From NCBI GenBank assembly GCA_022702705.1, contig CM040429.1:7697419-7761418 (forward strand): a stretch of DNA of 64,000 bases. Reading direction: 5' to 3'. Below are positions 40,072 to 44,439 of the stretch, in pieces. Below the pieces are notes generated by a model. It saw nothing but the letters and a program-made list of their open reading frames with translations. It had not been told where the DNA came from and ran no database searches. Position 1 is the first letter of the stretch; each line of letters starts with the position of its first letter. The position numbers were made by a program, and so were the translations under genes. The DNA is from Papilionanthe hookeriana x Papilionanthe teres. Taxonomy: Eukaryota; Streptophyta; Magnoliopsida; Asparagales; Orchidaceae.

Positions 40072-41544
40072 TATGTTGAGATTTAGATATATATATTAAT
40101 AAAAATAATAATAATTATTATTATTATTATTATGTCATATGTATGCATATGAATTTTAGACTTTCATTTGCTTTAAGCTGTTTTTCCTTCCACAGAGTAT
40201 TGGGAAAAAATTTGAGTCTTAATATTATGGCCAGAATTTGGTTATGACGGGTCTCAAAGCTGTTGAATTTGGCTTCAGATGACTGCAATGCATTAAAAAT
40301 CAAACAGAATTTATATCACACTTATCTCAACATAACTCCAATGCCTTTGTGGCCTATCCTAACAAAAACGTTTGTCTGAATGTCCAGAGCTATATTTTTA
40401 ATCAAATTTCCCCGAAATCTTGTATATTGTCAATAAATGACCCAGTAAAATACTCTGTTATAAATTAAAATCTGATAAAGTGATTGACGAGTAAACTCGG
40501 GTACTTTGGTTGTCAACTCAGTTATAATCATATTATTTTCATTATTTTGAAGTATTGTTTCAATGGTGACATTCACCTGTTTTAGTGCACTTTGCAATAT
40601 TATTTATAAATTGTTTCATTTTTGGGGACTAACTTATCAAACTAATATATTCTACAGGATTTTTACTTTGACGATGAATGCGCAGAAGCCGTAATTTCAT
40701 CTCTGCGTTTGGGTGATGATGATCCGGATAGGTAACAATTAACTTGCCTCCTAACCTTCTAGTCTTATTTTATAAACCTACCCAGTGCTATCAAACTCTT
40801 ATATACAATTCTTACCAAATGGTTTTGATTTGATTCGTGCATGGTCTGCGTTCATTATTTCTACTAAGATTTACATACATACCTCTAAATTCTTATATAT
40901 TTACATATCTAACATCTAAATTTCAATTTATACATATAAGCTTACCTATGCATGAAAATATGTATTTCACTTTTAATTTAAAATAGTGATATTTTTTATT
41001 TGATATGAAAGATTTGGGTTACATAAATGTCGAAAGTCAAGTTTAAATTTAGATATGTAAATACATAGGAATTGCATGGTATGTATGAAAATGTCCCTTA
41101 TTTCTATTATGACCTCAAGGATTGCATTCTCTCAGCAGTTCTCATTTCACAAACTCGAACTATTTTGCTTTCGAAGATGTCCAAGTTGTTAACAATCGTT
41201 CTTCTGATTCCCCCACATCACCATCTCGGAATCCGGACAACATTGACGAGGTAGTTGTCGGTGAGGGTGAAGAGCTTGCTGACATGCCAACATCACCAAA
41301 AACTTCGACTTCAAATGGCGAGTTTCAGGATGTTGGAACAACACGCATCAGTAACGGCTCATTGACAGAGAAGAATCATGAAAACTCGAGTCCATCGGGA
41401 GAAAGTATGAAACCACCTGAATGGATTGAATGGAGAGAGTCAATGACATCGGAAAATCTACATGTTACAAGGACAAATACGGATGCACCAAATATAAAGA
41501 TTGAATTGGAAGATCAAACTAAAGATGTTGAGACAGAGAATTAG
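1413..41544 (+). CDS. SAPS-domain (SIT4-associated) protein, PP6 phosphatase regulatory subunit, 5'-partial, nine exons
   Basis: Regulatory subunit that binds the catalytic subunit of PP6/SIT4-type Ser/Thr phosphatases; plant homologues partner the FyPP catalytic subunits. Joined exons give 408 complete codons plus stop. The order of motifs follows the family: PPLGKHRLKIVEFIS, then YPFNNFLHHQVESM, IGNIGHLTRIANKLVQ, ENSEWVDWYAKVL, RPSTLHDRIRDSDDEDFRDR, VAALASNLNQAFRY, YFDDECAEAVISSLRLGDDD, FTNSNYFAFEDV and, near the C-terminus, PPEWIEWRES before the stop. All exon phases are compatible and all introns are GT-AG. The N-terminal part lies before the window. Introns of 5.8, 17.0 and 13.1 kb are packed with nested transposons, yet no exon has a stop or frameshift, so the gene is probably functional. 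The family call rests on recalled homologues, not on a search. Confidence 0.93.
1511..2680 (+). other. Intron with a Mutator-like MITE
   Basis: A 1.17-kb intron between two SAPS exons. Apart from the MITE at 2020-2261 it holds only AT-rich sequence. Confidence 0.85.
2020..2261. mobile_element. Mutator-like MITE, copy 1
   Basis: About 240 bp with imperfect terminal inverted repeats of about 55 bp. The left end contains ATTTACATACATGCCACC and the right end, reversed, contains TTTTACATACATACCACT; both continue into a TACATRTCT..ACTTAAA-like inner part. The flanks carry an imperfect 9-bp duplication, TAAGTTTTC (2011-2019) and TTAGTTTTA (2262-2270). Related copies lie at 40864 and 42130, and a diverged one near 15452. 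There is no coding capacity. Confidence 0.75.
2681..2784 (+). CDS. SAPS gene, second exon in window
   Basis: The acceptor is TTTCAG|ATTGTC and the donor is GTTGA|GTAAGT. It reads IVEFISILFTLGSEDAEKEL and then IRLGALRHALDLFVE, continuing the KHRLK|IVEF junction typical of the family. The closing Glu codon is split across the intron. Confidence 0.92.
2899..3064 (+). CDS. SAPS gene, third exon in window
   Basis: Begins with the last base of the split Glu codon, then YPFNNFLHHQVESMLVSCLE. The region ends with RVHCDK at donor AAG|GTG. The YPxNNFLHHxVE segment is strongly conserved in SAPS proteins. Confidence 0.92.
3170..3292 (+). CDS. SAPS gene, fourth exon in window
   Basis: The acceptor is ACATGCAG and the donor is CTGCAG|GTTAAT. 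It reads PTVLAQGRSPPRIGNIGHL, then TRIANKLVQGAKNN and QKHLQ. The PxRIGNIGHLTRIxNKL core is diagnostic for SAPS proteins. Confidence 0.93.
3569..3644. repeat. 38-bp tandem duplication
   Basis: A 38-bp unit beginning ATGTGATTTGGATCATAATG (3569-3606) is followed by an identical copy (3607-3644), ending right where the inverted gypsy LTR begins. Confidence 0.9.
3797..4130 (+). repeat. 5' LTR of the gag-only gypsy element
   Basis: Direct repeat of 6371-6699. Shared stretches include TTAGGTTTATGCAT, GGTTTGGGAGAGAT-like sequence and TTTGCCCTAATTTCT. It ends ATATCA just before the primer site. Confidence 0.85.
4133..4144 (+). promoter_or_regulatory. Primer binding site, initiator Met tRNA type
   Basis: TTGGTATCAGAG three bases after the LTR end. 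It is the usual complement of the 3' end of initiator Met tRNA used by plant LTR retrotransposons. Confidence 0.85.
5542..6330 (+). pseudogene. Degenerate gypsy gag with a broken zinc-knuckle region
   Basis: Starts with MPIFQGKDAHG and, after stops near 5577-5589, continues open through 5606-5929. That part reads EEKLMATRLCLEGKTLAWL, FRAIRDGDLHKQFYALTQ and MEYSKRFELLLGRLHGISE, the retrotransposon gag pattern. A stop at 5929 is followed by RRLREMMELAQMVEDKN in another frame. Near 6180-6300 a segment resembling GLCFWCEEVYPKTS and LQVLILQDEE corresponds to the C-terminal part of gypsy gag. Several stops and frameshifts make it a pseudogene. The reading ends at the polypurine tract, so pol was absent when the element inserted. 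Confidence 0.75.
6345..6367 (+). other. Poly-T/poly-G tract, probable polypurine tract
   Basis: Eleven T followed by twelve G, directly upstream of the 3' LTR start (TGTTACAAGG at 6371). Its position fits a retrotransposon polypurine tract expanded into a homopolymer. Confidence 0.5.
6371..6699 (+). repeat. 3' LTR of the gag-only gypsy element
   Basis: Begins TGTTACAAGG after the G run and ends GTATTA before the GAAAT duplication. It is clearly diverged from the 5' LTR, so the insertion is not recent. Confidence 0.85.
7038..7851. repeat. 407-bp tandem duplication inside the - strand gypsy element
   Basis: Two copies, starting at 7038 and 7445, both beginning GAATATGAYGGTG and about 90% alike by eye. 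They produce paired 62-codon open frames (7111-7299 and 7518-7706) that I do not regard as genes. Confidence 0.8.
8577..8880 (-). repeat. 5' LTR of the - strand gypsy element
   Basis: 304 bp. Read on the - strand it begins TGTAATTGC and ends ATCA. It matches, in reverse, both the LTRs of 3797-6699 and the split LTR at 3646-3791 and 6705-6870. Confidence 0.75.
9080..9162 (+). CDS. SAPS gene, fifth exon in window
   Basis: The acceptor is TTTTTTCAG|GAAAAT and the donor is GTGG|GTATGC. It reads ENSEWVDWYAKVL, then INRNSVENVCNWACG, a conserved SAPS segment. The last Gly codon is completed by the first base of the exon at 26153, 17 kb away. Confidence 0.92.
9591..9790 (-). mobile_element. 3' end of an RTE-clade LINE, copy 1
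   Basis: On the - strand the fragment reads GRPRKIW and, further on, NMTLNRTQWRKRIHVA. This is the C-terminus of plant RTE-type LINE proteins. It is followed by a (TTG)n-type tail, seen on the + strand as AACAACAACAATAAACAACA. Five-prime truncated and diverged. Confidence 0.7.
10326..10560. repeat. Diverged LTR-like fragment
   Basis: Contains TTAATCAAGGCGGGAACA, similar to GTAATCAAGGCAGGAACA near 19170-19190, where it follows a CACGACCCGA motif. Likely an old scrap of the same LTR family as 19150-21020. A G-rich tract (GGGGAGG followed by a run of G) sits at about 10553-10570. Confidence 0.35.
13330..13700. repeat. Diverged tandem repeats inside the Harbinger element
   Basis: Segments of roughly 100-130 bp each carry GGTTGCCTT and TCATCCASNWRATCCTCA-like motifs, seen near 13432, 13532 and 13660. 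Strongly decayed. Confidence 0.4.
14166..15011 (-). pseudogene. Harbinger (DDE_Tnp_4) transposase, three exons recognised
   Basis: Exons on the - strand are 15011-14808, 14746-14515 and 14446-14166, with introns of 61 and 68 bp (GT-AG, matching phases). The product reads ERFQHYSETISLYF, NDPRYMPYFN, NCIGAIDETHVDARLP, VCDFNLCFTFVIAGWEG, GKYYLVDAGY, then HSLRRVIKRTFGVLKKKW and MALHNFI before the stop. The two catalytic Asp are present (GAID, LVDAGY). The position that is Glu in the usual VIERTFG motif is Lys here, so catalysis is probably lost. The N-terminal exon and the usual Myb-like partner protein were not found. Confidence 0.85.
15012..15190. repeat. Direct duplication of about 52 bp, period about 127 bp
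   Basis: ATTAATTTCTCACCTGATTT (within about 15012-15063) recurs in slightly changed form in about 15139-15190. Inside the Harbinger element, upstream of the transposase exons. Confidence 0.6.
15452..15760. mobile_element. Mutator-like MITE family, diverged copy 2
   Basis: The left part contains TTACATAGGTAACACCTAAA. The right end, reversed, contains GGATTCACATACATGCATAA, like the other copies. The left end is altered and no target duplication could be seen. It lies within the Harbinger element. Confidence 0.45.
15761..17679. other. Right part of the Harbinger element, no coding segment recognised
   Basis: AT-rich with short A and T runs up to about 17440, then GC-rich to the right terminal repeat. 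The GC-rich end fits the 5' region of the - strand transposase gene. No Myb/SANT-like protein was recognised. Confidence 0.5.
18028..18120 (-). mobile_element. 3' end of an RTE-clade LINE, copy 2
   Basis: About 93 bp. On the - strand it reads TLNRTQWRKRIHVADPT followed by a tail of (TTG)n, visible on the + strand as (CAA)n at 18029-18046. It matches copy 1 at 9591 over its whole length. This same 3' end is also shared with plant Au/TS-type SINEs, so it could alternatively be a SINE tail. Confidence 0.75.
18121..19064. other. Unassigned intron sequence
   Basis: Includes a GC-rich segment (about 18400-18650) with short open frames on both strands and a second G-rich patch (about 18770-18905) containing GGGGGGCGTCCC. 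No family recognised; part may be the 5' end of the hAT element. Confidence 0.4.
19065..19149. repeat. Direct 34-bp repeat, period 51 bp
   Basis: TTTAATGCAATTGAAATATT (start of a 34-bp unit) at 19065 and again at 19116. The second copy ends where the LTR-like CACGACCCGA sequence begins. Confidence 0.85.
19150..21020. repeat. Probable solo LTR of a gypsy (chromovirus-like) element
   Basis: Opens with CACGACCCGATC, a motif common at the start of plant chromovirus LTRs. It contains a tandem repeat of about 187 bp (19605-19975), long AT-rich tracts and a promoter-like downstream part. No gag, pol or primer site follows. Boundaries are approximate. Confidence 0.35.
19605..19975. repeat. Tandem repeat of about 187 bp, two copies
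   Basis: Both copies run from an ATCAATATCATTTTCCATTT-like start through CACGAGTRCCTTAGCAT and CATAGTCAAACATAT to CTATAATGCATAAA. Confidence 0.75.
21021..22056. other. Unassigned intron sequence
   Basis: Begins with T-rich runs (21080-21110). No coding segment or known repeat recognised on either strand. Confidence 0.5.
22057..22111. repeat. (AT)n microsatellite
   Basis: About 27 uninterrupted AT units directly upstream of a LINE derivative. Confidence 0.97.
22137..23145 (+). mobile_element. 5'-truncated ORF1-only LINE derivative, copy 1
   Basis: Related to the element at 23774-25764. It keeps an ORF1 C-terminal remnant (frame 22393-22887, ending near RRRMTSVYLSEEEES) and a LINE-type 3' end (CAATAGGCCTACGGCCC, where copy 2 has ATGGCCCTAGGGC). 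Between them there is no endonuclease or reverse transcriptase. The flanks share CCCAACAC (22129-22136 and 23146-23153) within a longer imperfect match, a likely target duplication. Confidence 0.65.
23499..23673 (-). mobile_element. tRNA-derived SINE, family A copy 1
   Basis: 175 bp. On the - strand it has an A-box-like TGGCCTGTTGGTTGG and a B-box GGGTTCGATCC (+ strand positions 23608-23618). It is followed by a non-tRNA body ending ATTTGGGCCTCTGTCAAATA. A second 175-bp copy lies at 47311-47485. Both sides here are (AT)n arrays. It is not a functional tRNA: no complete cloverleaf is visible. Confidence 0.75.
23674..23750. repeat. (AT)n microsatellite
   Basis: About 38 TA/AT units between the SINE and the LINE derivative. 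It encodes artefactual Tyr-Ile open frames on both strands. Confidence 0.97.
23774..25764 (+). mobile_element. ORF1-only non-autonomous LINE derivative with 15-bp target duplication
   Basis: 1991 bp flanked by a perfect 15-bp duplication ACACATGCATATACA (23759-23773 and 25765-25779) and ending in a poly-A of about 15. The GC-rich 5' region is followed by a broken ORF1 and then directly by a LINE-type 3' untranslated region (TTTGTAACTCCCCTCTTTGA, ATGGCCCTAGGGC, poly-A). Endonuclease and reverse transcriptase are absent, so it must have been moved by another LINE. Confidence 0.88.
24340..25600 (+). pseudogene. LINE ORF1 (DUF4283 and CCHC knuckle), frameshifted
   Basis: An RNA-binding ORF1-type protein of plant L1 LINEs. 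Segments read YNDHLFFPQEFHDLAAGKI, a stop at 24487, then LVGKFQLGHPKMDKVRKYFE, GGWKLGVLDGRHLLIRIQ, QIIKWTHDFDPSKE and MWFKLPGLPFHLYN (the DUF4283 pattern). After a frame change near 24855 come ISRALGT and WITDGADGFWQEAVVES, then SFCQHCKMFGHIRGSR, a zinc knuckle whose last Cys is Arg. Stops and frameshifts prevent translation as one protein. Confidence 0.75.
25788..25857. repeat. (AT)n microsatellite
   Basis: About 35 units immediately after the LINE target duplication; probably the same array that the LINE split at 23674-23750. Confidence 0.97.
26153..26297 (+). CDS. SAPS gene, sixth exon in window
   Basis: The acceptor is TTTTTTTGAAAG|G and the donor is GGAGAG|GTATGC. It reads RPSTLHDRIRDSDDEDFRDR, then VDYEVAALASNLNQAFRYN and IYNNDDIGE, a conserved acidic segment of plant SAPS proteins. 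Confidence 0.93.
26773..26981. mobile_element. MITE with TGCTAAAATAGTCCCC-type inverted ends
   Basis: The left end TGCTAAAATAGTCCCCTGA mirrors the reversed right end TGTCAAACTAGCCCCTTGA, continuing through TTACATGGGA and TTGCATGAGG. About 209 bp, non-coding, in the 1.2-kb intron 26298-27500. No clear target duplication. Confidence 0.55.
27501..27530 (+). CDS. SAPS gene, 30-nt microexon
   Basis: Encodes AQGSLEREKE between CTGTGCAG and GTATGTGC. The homologous AQGSxERxxEDVYFDDE run is continued exactly by the next exon (DFYFDDE). It is phase 0 on both sides, so skipping it would delete ten residues without a frameshift. Confidence 0.88.
27725..27955 (+). repeat. 5' LTR of copia element A
   Basis: 231 bp from TGTTAGATAT to CTCAACA, directly followed by a primer-site-like sequence. 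No matching 3' LTR was found; the 3' end is replaced by a LINE. Confidence 0.65.
27956..27968 (+). promoter_or_regulatory. Primer binding site of copia element A
   Basis: TGATAACAGAGCC, a slightly changed form of the initiator-Met tRNA complement TGGTATCAGAGC. Confidence 0.65.
28292..29459 (+). pseudogene. Copia element A: gag and start of protease
   Basis: Starts near ATGGCTCAGAACCAC. The best preserved part (28605-28853) reads WLFNSMEMSIGHSY, YEVSKKIREAEHGSRTVTQY and YNDLVALWMKCDMF, the plant copia gag pattern. A complete CCHC knuckle CDFCHKPIHAWDKC follows (about 29130-29175), then LWIIDSS, the start of the protease, where another LTR element is inserted. Stops at 28425, near 28852 and elsewhere make it dead. 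Confidence 0.8.
29460..30492 (-). repeat. LTR block 1
   Basis: From TGATATTGAAGGAAAC to CCCCTGCTACCA. It shares CCTCAAGGGGAAAATTGGA, GGCTGTCCTCACAAATCTG and the final AACCGGCTCGGGCC with the other blocks. Confidence 0.65.
30495..31461 (-). repeat. LTR block 2, head-to-tail with block 1
   Basis: From TGATAATGGAGGAAACCC to CCCCTGTCA, only two bases after block 1 ends. Such LTR-LTR tandems usually arise by recombination between elements. Confidence 0.65.
31453..32235 (-). repeat. Duplicated LTR edge plus 3' internal segment
   Basis: The segment 31453-31640 (CTAGGGTTGGGAGAGCTT to GTAGCTAGACGAGTA) recurs at 32041-32228 with about 85-90% identity by eye. A partial LTR block (about 31646-32050) lies between the copies. 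Confidence 0.65.
32236..33634 (-). pseudogene. Interior of the rearranged LTR element, gag-like remnant
   Basis: On the - strand a short zinc-knuckle-like remnant (CYK, stop, NKFGHVEAK near 33085-33110) is followed by an open stretch 32795-32475 (ELPRRREVQHFRNEVIVFHV and neighbouring residues) that I do not recognise. No reverse transcriptase or integrase. Confidence 0.35.
33635..34448 (-). repeat. LTR block 3 (right end)
   Basis: Matches blocks 1 and 2 from GAGGGGCTGTACGGGTTCGG to AACCGGTTCGGACC and ends CTGTGTCA. The first part of the unit is missing or diverged, so no primer site can be assigned. Confidence 0.6.
34449..37460 (+). pseudogene. Copia element A: protease end, integrase remnants, reverse transcriptase, RNase H
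   Basis: Resumes with HMTDCS and VLHVSRFQCNLLFVSKLTSD (protease to GAG-pre-integrase). Badly decayed integrase follows, then FTFFENVPYSFSLTSSEGEL (about 35640). The reverse transcriptase region includes ALAGPAWKTTALEEMNALQ, AWDMVDLPLGEKVVG, NKARLVAK and DYEKTFALVAKLNTI (about 36070-36330). RNase H remnants include RRSVEAEFRPMF and HMEIDRHFFKEKIEFGEM (to about 37440). Stops and frameshifts throughout. Confidence 0.8.
37462..39965 (-). pseudogene. L1-type LINE ORF2 remnant
   Basis: - strand, from right to left: WKDMLIVLIPKDANVGQPSK and YSPISLCQTIYKVAAKVLVN (about 39780-39917), SHLLFADDI (about 39380-39410, reverse transcriptase active-site box), WVNEAKSSILFSK, AWGNRQLSLAGRI with WERGLNYISWEE, then ILINAIPTNHWLQVRHIGDD and WECGEVEDINHV (zf-RVT), ending near PHLGVFTALLFTT. 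Frameshifts separate these blocks. It directly abuts the end of copia element A, whose 3' LTR is missing. Confidence 0.8.
40002..40069. repeat. (CT)n(AT)n microsatellite
   Basis: About 18 CT units followed by about 16 AT units. Confidence 0.97.
40658..40731 (+). CDS. SAPS gene, eighth exon in window
   Basis: The acceptor is TTCTACAG and the donor is GATAG|GTAACA. It reads DFYFDDECAEAVISSLRLGD, then DDPD, with a split Ser codon. It matches the conserved YFDDExAExVISSLRLGDD block. Confidence 0.93.
40864..41097. mobile_element. Mutator-like MITE, copy 3, with perfect 9-bp duplication
   Basis: 234 bp flanked by TTATTTCTA (40855-40863 and 41098-41106). Inverted ends ATTTACATACATACC and ATTTTCATACATACC, with inner TTTACATATCTAA on both sides. 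It ends 41 bp before the last SAPS exon, so it overlaps the usual branch-point region of that intron. Confidence 0.85.
41139..41544 (+). CDS. SAPS gene, last coding exon
   Basis: The acceptor is CTCTCAGCAG. The exon completes the split Ser codon, reads SHFTNSNYFAFEDVQ, then a Ser/Thr/Glu-rich tail with DEVVVGEGEEL and PPEWIEWRES, and ends GAGAATTAG. The PxWxEWRES motif near the end is typical of plant SAPS proteins. Confidence 0.93.
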
Positions 41545-41935
41545 GAAATTTTTGATGATTTGAATCCATTAGATAATCAGTCATAATATTTCTGAAACTG
41601 TGAGAATAATTCCCCGGCTCTCTGTTAAAGGAGGACCTCTGAACATTGAGCAGAAAACCTAAAGAAAAGGAAGATAAATGATCTTTGATGATTTCTTATT
41701 AGGGCTTTGTTCAGTTTTGTAAGATGGAGCTAATGTGGCATGACAAAGGTTTATCATAGGAGGATTGGTATAGTTTTTAACCTGTACGAAGATCTAACTA
41801 AAGCTCTGTCGAAGGCGTCGTAGAAGTCTACATTTTGGTGGTGTGGTGATGAACCATATTGGCTGTAAATTCAAATTTGTATTCTCATTCGCTTTTTGAT
41901 GGGGTGTAATAATTTAGAAATAGCCTTTTATAGGT
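41545..41935 (+). other. Probable 3' untranslated region of the SAPS gene
   Basis: Mixed-composition sequence with T-rich, TGTA-containing elements (TGTAAATTC, TTTGTATTC near 41865-41885) and TAATAATTT at 41909, candidates for the plant far-upstream and near-upstream polyadenylation elements. The exact end cannot be fixed. Confidence 0.5.
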
Positions 41936-42129
41936 TATTATCTTTAAATTTTGATTTAAGGTGGCACCTTTTGAAATATTTTTCATGGGATATTTTAGTG
42001 TGCAAGACTTGAGATGGTTGTATTTGGCTTCATTGCATAATGGTTTTGTTTTTTGGGAAATTATATACAAGCTTTATGGGCATTTTGAGCTTCTAGTTTT
42101 CGACTTTATGGCATATTTATTTATTGTTA

Positions 42130-42764
42130 TGGAAATTCACATGCATGCCACACAATTCTTTTGCATTTTACATATCTTAGACCTAAAGTTCGATAGTTAC
42201 ATTTGTAACACTTTGTTATTAAAAATTTATGCATGAAAATGTGTATTTCACTTTAAAAAGGGTTAGTGATAGTGGTCTTTTTGATGTTATAGCATAAAGA
42301 TTTAAGTTTTATGTATGTCAATATGGAAGTTTAGGTATATGAATGTAACACTATTTGTATGTGAATTTTAAAACTTCTATTTACCACACATTTTATGTAT
42401 GTGTGGTATGTCAATAAGGGCATGCACAAATGTGTGGCAAATATTAAAACTTCCATATATGAATGTCAATATATACCACACATTTAATGTATGTGTGGTA
42501 TATCAATAAGGGCATATGCAAATGTGTGGTAAATATTAAAACTTCCATATATGAATGTCAATATATACCACACATTTAATGTATGTGTGGTAAATAAGGG
42601 CATATACAAATGTGTTAGATATGTAAATATAGAAGAAATGTGTGGCATGTATTTATAAATGCATATTTTTCATCTATGTGTACGGTGACATGTATGTAAA
42701 AATTGAAGTTTAGGTGTCTGAATATGTGAAATCAAGGAAGAGAGTAGTACTTATGTAATTTTCC
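42130..42764. mobile_element. Large Mutator-like MITE, copy 4, with internal tandem repeats
   Basis: 635 bp flanked by TTATTGTTA (42121-42129) and TTATTGTTT (42765-42773), 8 of 9 matching. The left end GGAAATTCACATGCATGCCA resembles copy 1. It is about 2.7 times longer than its relatives, partly through a 92-bp tandem array. Confidence 0.7.
42383..42640. repeat. 92-bp tandem repeat with palindromic core
   Basis: Units start at 42383, 42475 and 42567, each beginning with the near-palindrome ACCACACAT..ATGTATGTGTGGT. The third unit is shortened. Inside MITE copy 4. Confidence 0.9.
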
Positions 42765-42773
42765 TTATTGTTT

Positions 42774-43083
42774 TTATTATTATTTTGAAGATGGGGCGCT
42801 ATTTACTAGCTATTCTTGATTGTCAAACTGTTGTCCTTATCTGGCCAAAAGCTGTTTTGAGAGCATGCTAGAGACGTTGAAATTAAAGCTTAAATAGCTA
42901 AGGTGAATAAATTTATGATATTTAAAATTGATAATCCGTATATTGAATTGTCATTGCTTGTATTATTTATAATCTTGTATCTTCAAAATAAATTGTCTAT
43001 TGTTTTATATATTTCCATTAGTTAGATGTTTCATTCACAAATCTCTCTAGAAATTATTTATTCAAGTTGGAGTTATAATTAAA
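42774..43083. other. Unassigned intergenic sequence
   Basis: AT-rich; no gene or repeat recognised. Confidence 0.6.
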
Positions 43084-43124
43084 ACACACACACACACACA
43101 CACATACATGTATATAGATATATA

Positions 43125-43168
<44 letters not shown>
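43084..43168. repeat. (CA)n(TA)n microsatellite
   Basis: About 10 CA units, a short mixed part, then an AT array. Confidence 0.97.
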
Positions 43169-43170
<2 letters not shown>

Positions 43171-43626
43171 GGCTCGTAAAATTTATGATGGTATAATAGT
43201 ATTTTTATTATTTTAGCGTTGTACGAAGATTTATCAAACATACATATAAAAGAGTAGCAAGATGAGATATCACAAGAGGTAGAATGGGGTTATAATTTTA
43301 CATTAAAAATTATATTTGTGCATCACAAAGAAAATGCAAGAGTTAGATATTTGGACTACAATGGTTGCATGCATGGAACACCGGTGGTCAGTGGCTGCAG
43401 ATAGTGATGGTGGTGGTCGACAACTACGGAGGTCGATACCTGTAGTTGGCGGCTGCAGACAATGACGGTTGGTGGTGGTCTGCAACTATAGATGTCGGTG
43501 GTTATTTGCTAGGTCTCTCTTCAAAATAGGCGCTGGAATCACTCATCTCTCTTTAGTTATCAAGTAGTTGAGCATTGTTTAATTACTATAGAATGTGTGA
43601 GTGAGTATCTATTTATATATATGTTT
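43169..43626. other. Unassigned intergenic sequence
   Basis: Includes a GGTGGT/GGCTGCAG-rich stretch (43380-43500) with short internal repeats of GTGGCTGCAGA type. No coding segment recognised. Confidence 0.5.
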
Positions 43627-43637
43627 ATCTATCTATC

Positions 43638-43720
<83 letters not shown>
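43627..43720. repeat. (TATC)n(AT)n microsatellite
   Basis: A few TATC units followed by about 38 AT units, adjoining a SINE. Confidence 0.97.
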
Positions 43721-43721
<1 letters not shown>

Positions 43722-43723
<2 letters not shown>

Positions 43724-43866
43724 TTGGTCAGAGACTATGATACGAGCTTCCAACTACCTTCATATGCCTAAACACTTGTTCCCACACATATGCGAGCTTG
43801 AACTCATGATCCCAAGAGACTTAGAAATGACAACGCAGTTGTCAACCAAAGAGTCATCGCGAGTAA
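43722..43866 (-). mobile_element. tRNA-derived SINE, family B
   Basis: About 145 bp. On the - strand it has an A-box-like TGACTCTTTGGTTG (+ strand 43843-43856) and a B-box-like GAGTTCAAGCTC (+ strand 43794-43805). It is flanked by (AT)n on both sides, as is the family A copy at 23499. The body differs from family A. Confidence 0.5.
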
Positions 43867-43867
43867 G

Positions 43868-43887
43868 ATATATATATATATATATAT
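43868..43887. repeat. (AT)n microsatellite
   Basis: Ten AT units on the other side of the family B SINE. Confidence 0.95.
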
Positions 43888-44439
43888 GAATAAGAAGTCT
43901 TAGGGTTCGTTTCATCCATGGGAACAGAAAAAGTTTGGCCAAAGACCTGATAATGTAAGAAGAGTGGTGTTATAAGAAGAGAGAGAAATTGAGAGAAGGC
44001 TTCTCTTTCCTCAAGTTCGCTCTTTTATACATGAGATAGAAAACAACTTAAATTATCAAAGTAGGACATCAAGAACTATATTGTTGACTTTTCTCTGACC
44101 GATGCAATAATTATGAGGCATTGTCGGTTAATATCAGATATTGCCTGTATGACGACCATTTCTGATGTTTGGACGATTGGATTGAATCCCCCGTGTCAAG
44201 CGGTACCCTTAAATGAGAGATGGACAGATGACCTGGTTGGTCATGATGTCTTTCTTGAATTGTTATTTTCATAGAGATATGTTTGCATTGACCTCTTGAG
44301 GAAGATGGAAATAAACTGGATCAGCCACTTTGGCGTGCAAGCTTAGTTCTTCCACTTCGATAGGTGGGCTCGATTCAGCCACTTCAACCGATGAGCTTGA
44401 CTTCGGCAAGTGAGCAAAAAATAAAGCTGGACTAAGAAG
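43888..44439. other. Unassigned, possibly interior of the Tat-like element
   Basis: No open frame of note. The - strand around 44300-44400 has broken text resembling the start of a gypsy gag region, too weak to call. Confidence 0.3.

Larger units (their letters stand above)
27531..40657 (+). other. 13.1-kb intron filled with retrotransposons
   Basis: Holds a copia element (27725 to about 37460) split by a rearranged LTR element (29460-34448), then an L1-type LINE remnant (37462-39965) and a (CT)n(AT)n array. The rest up to 40657 is plain intron. Confidence 0.9.
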
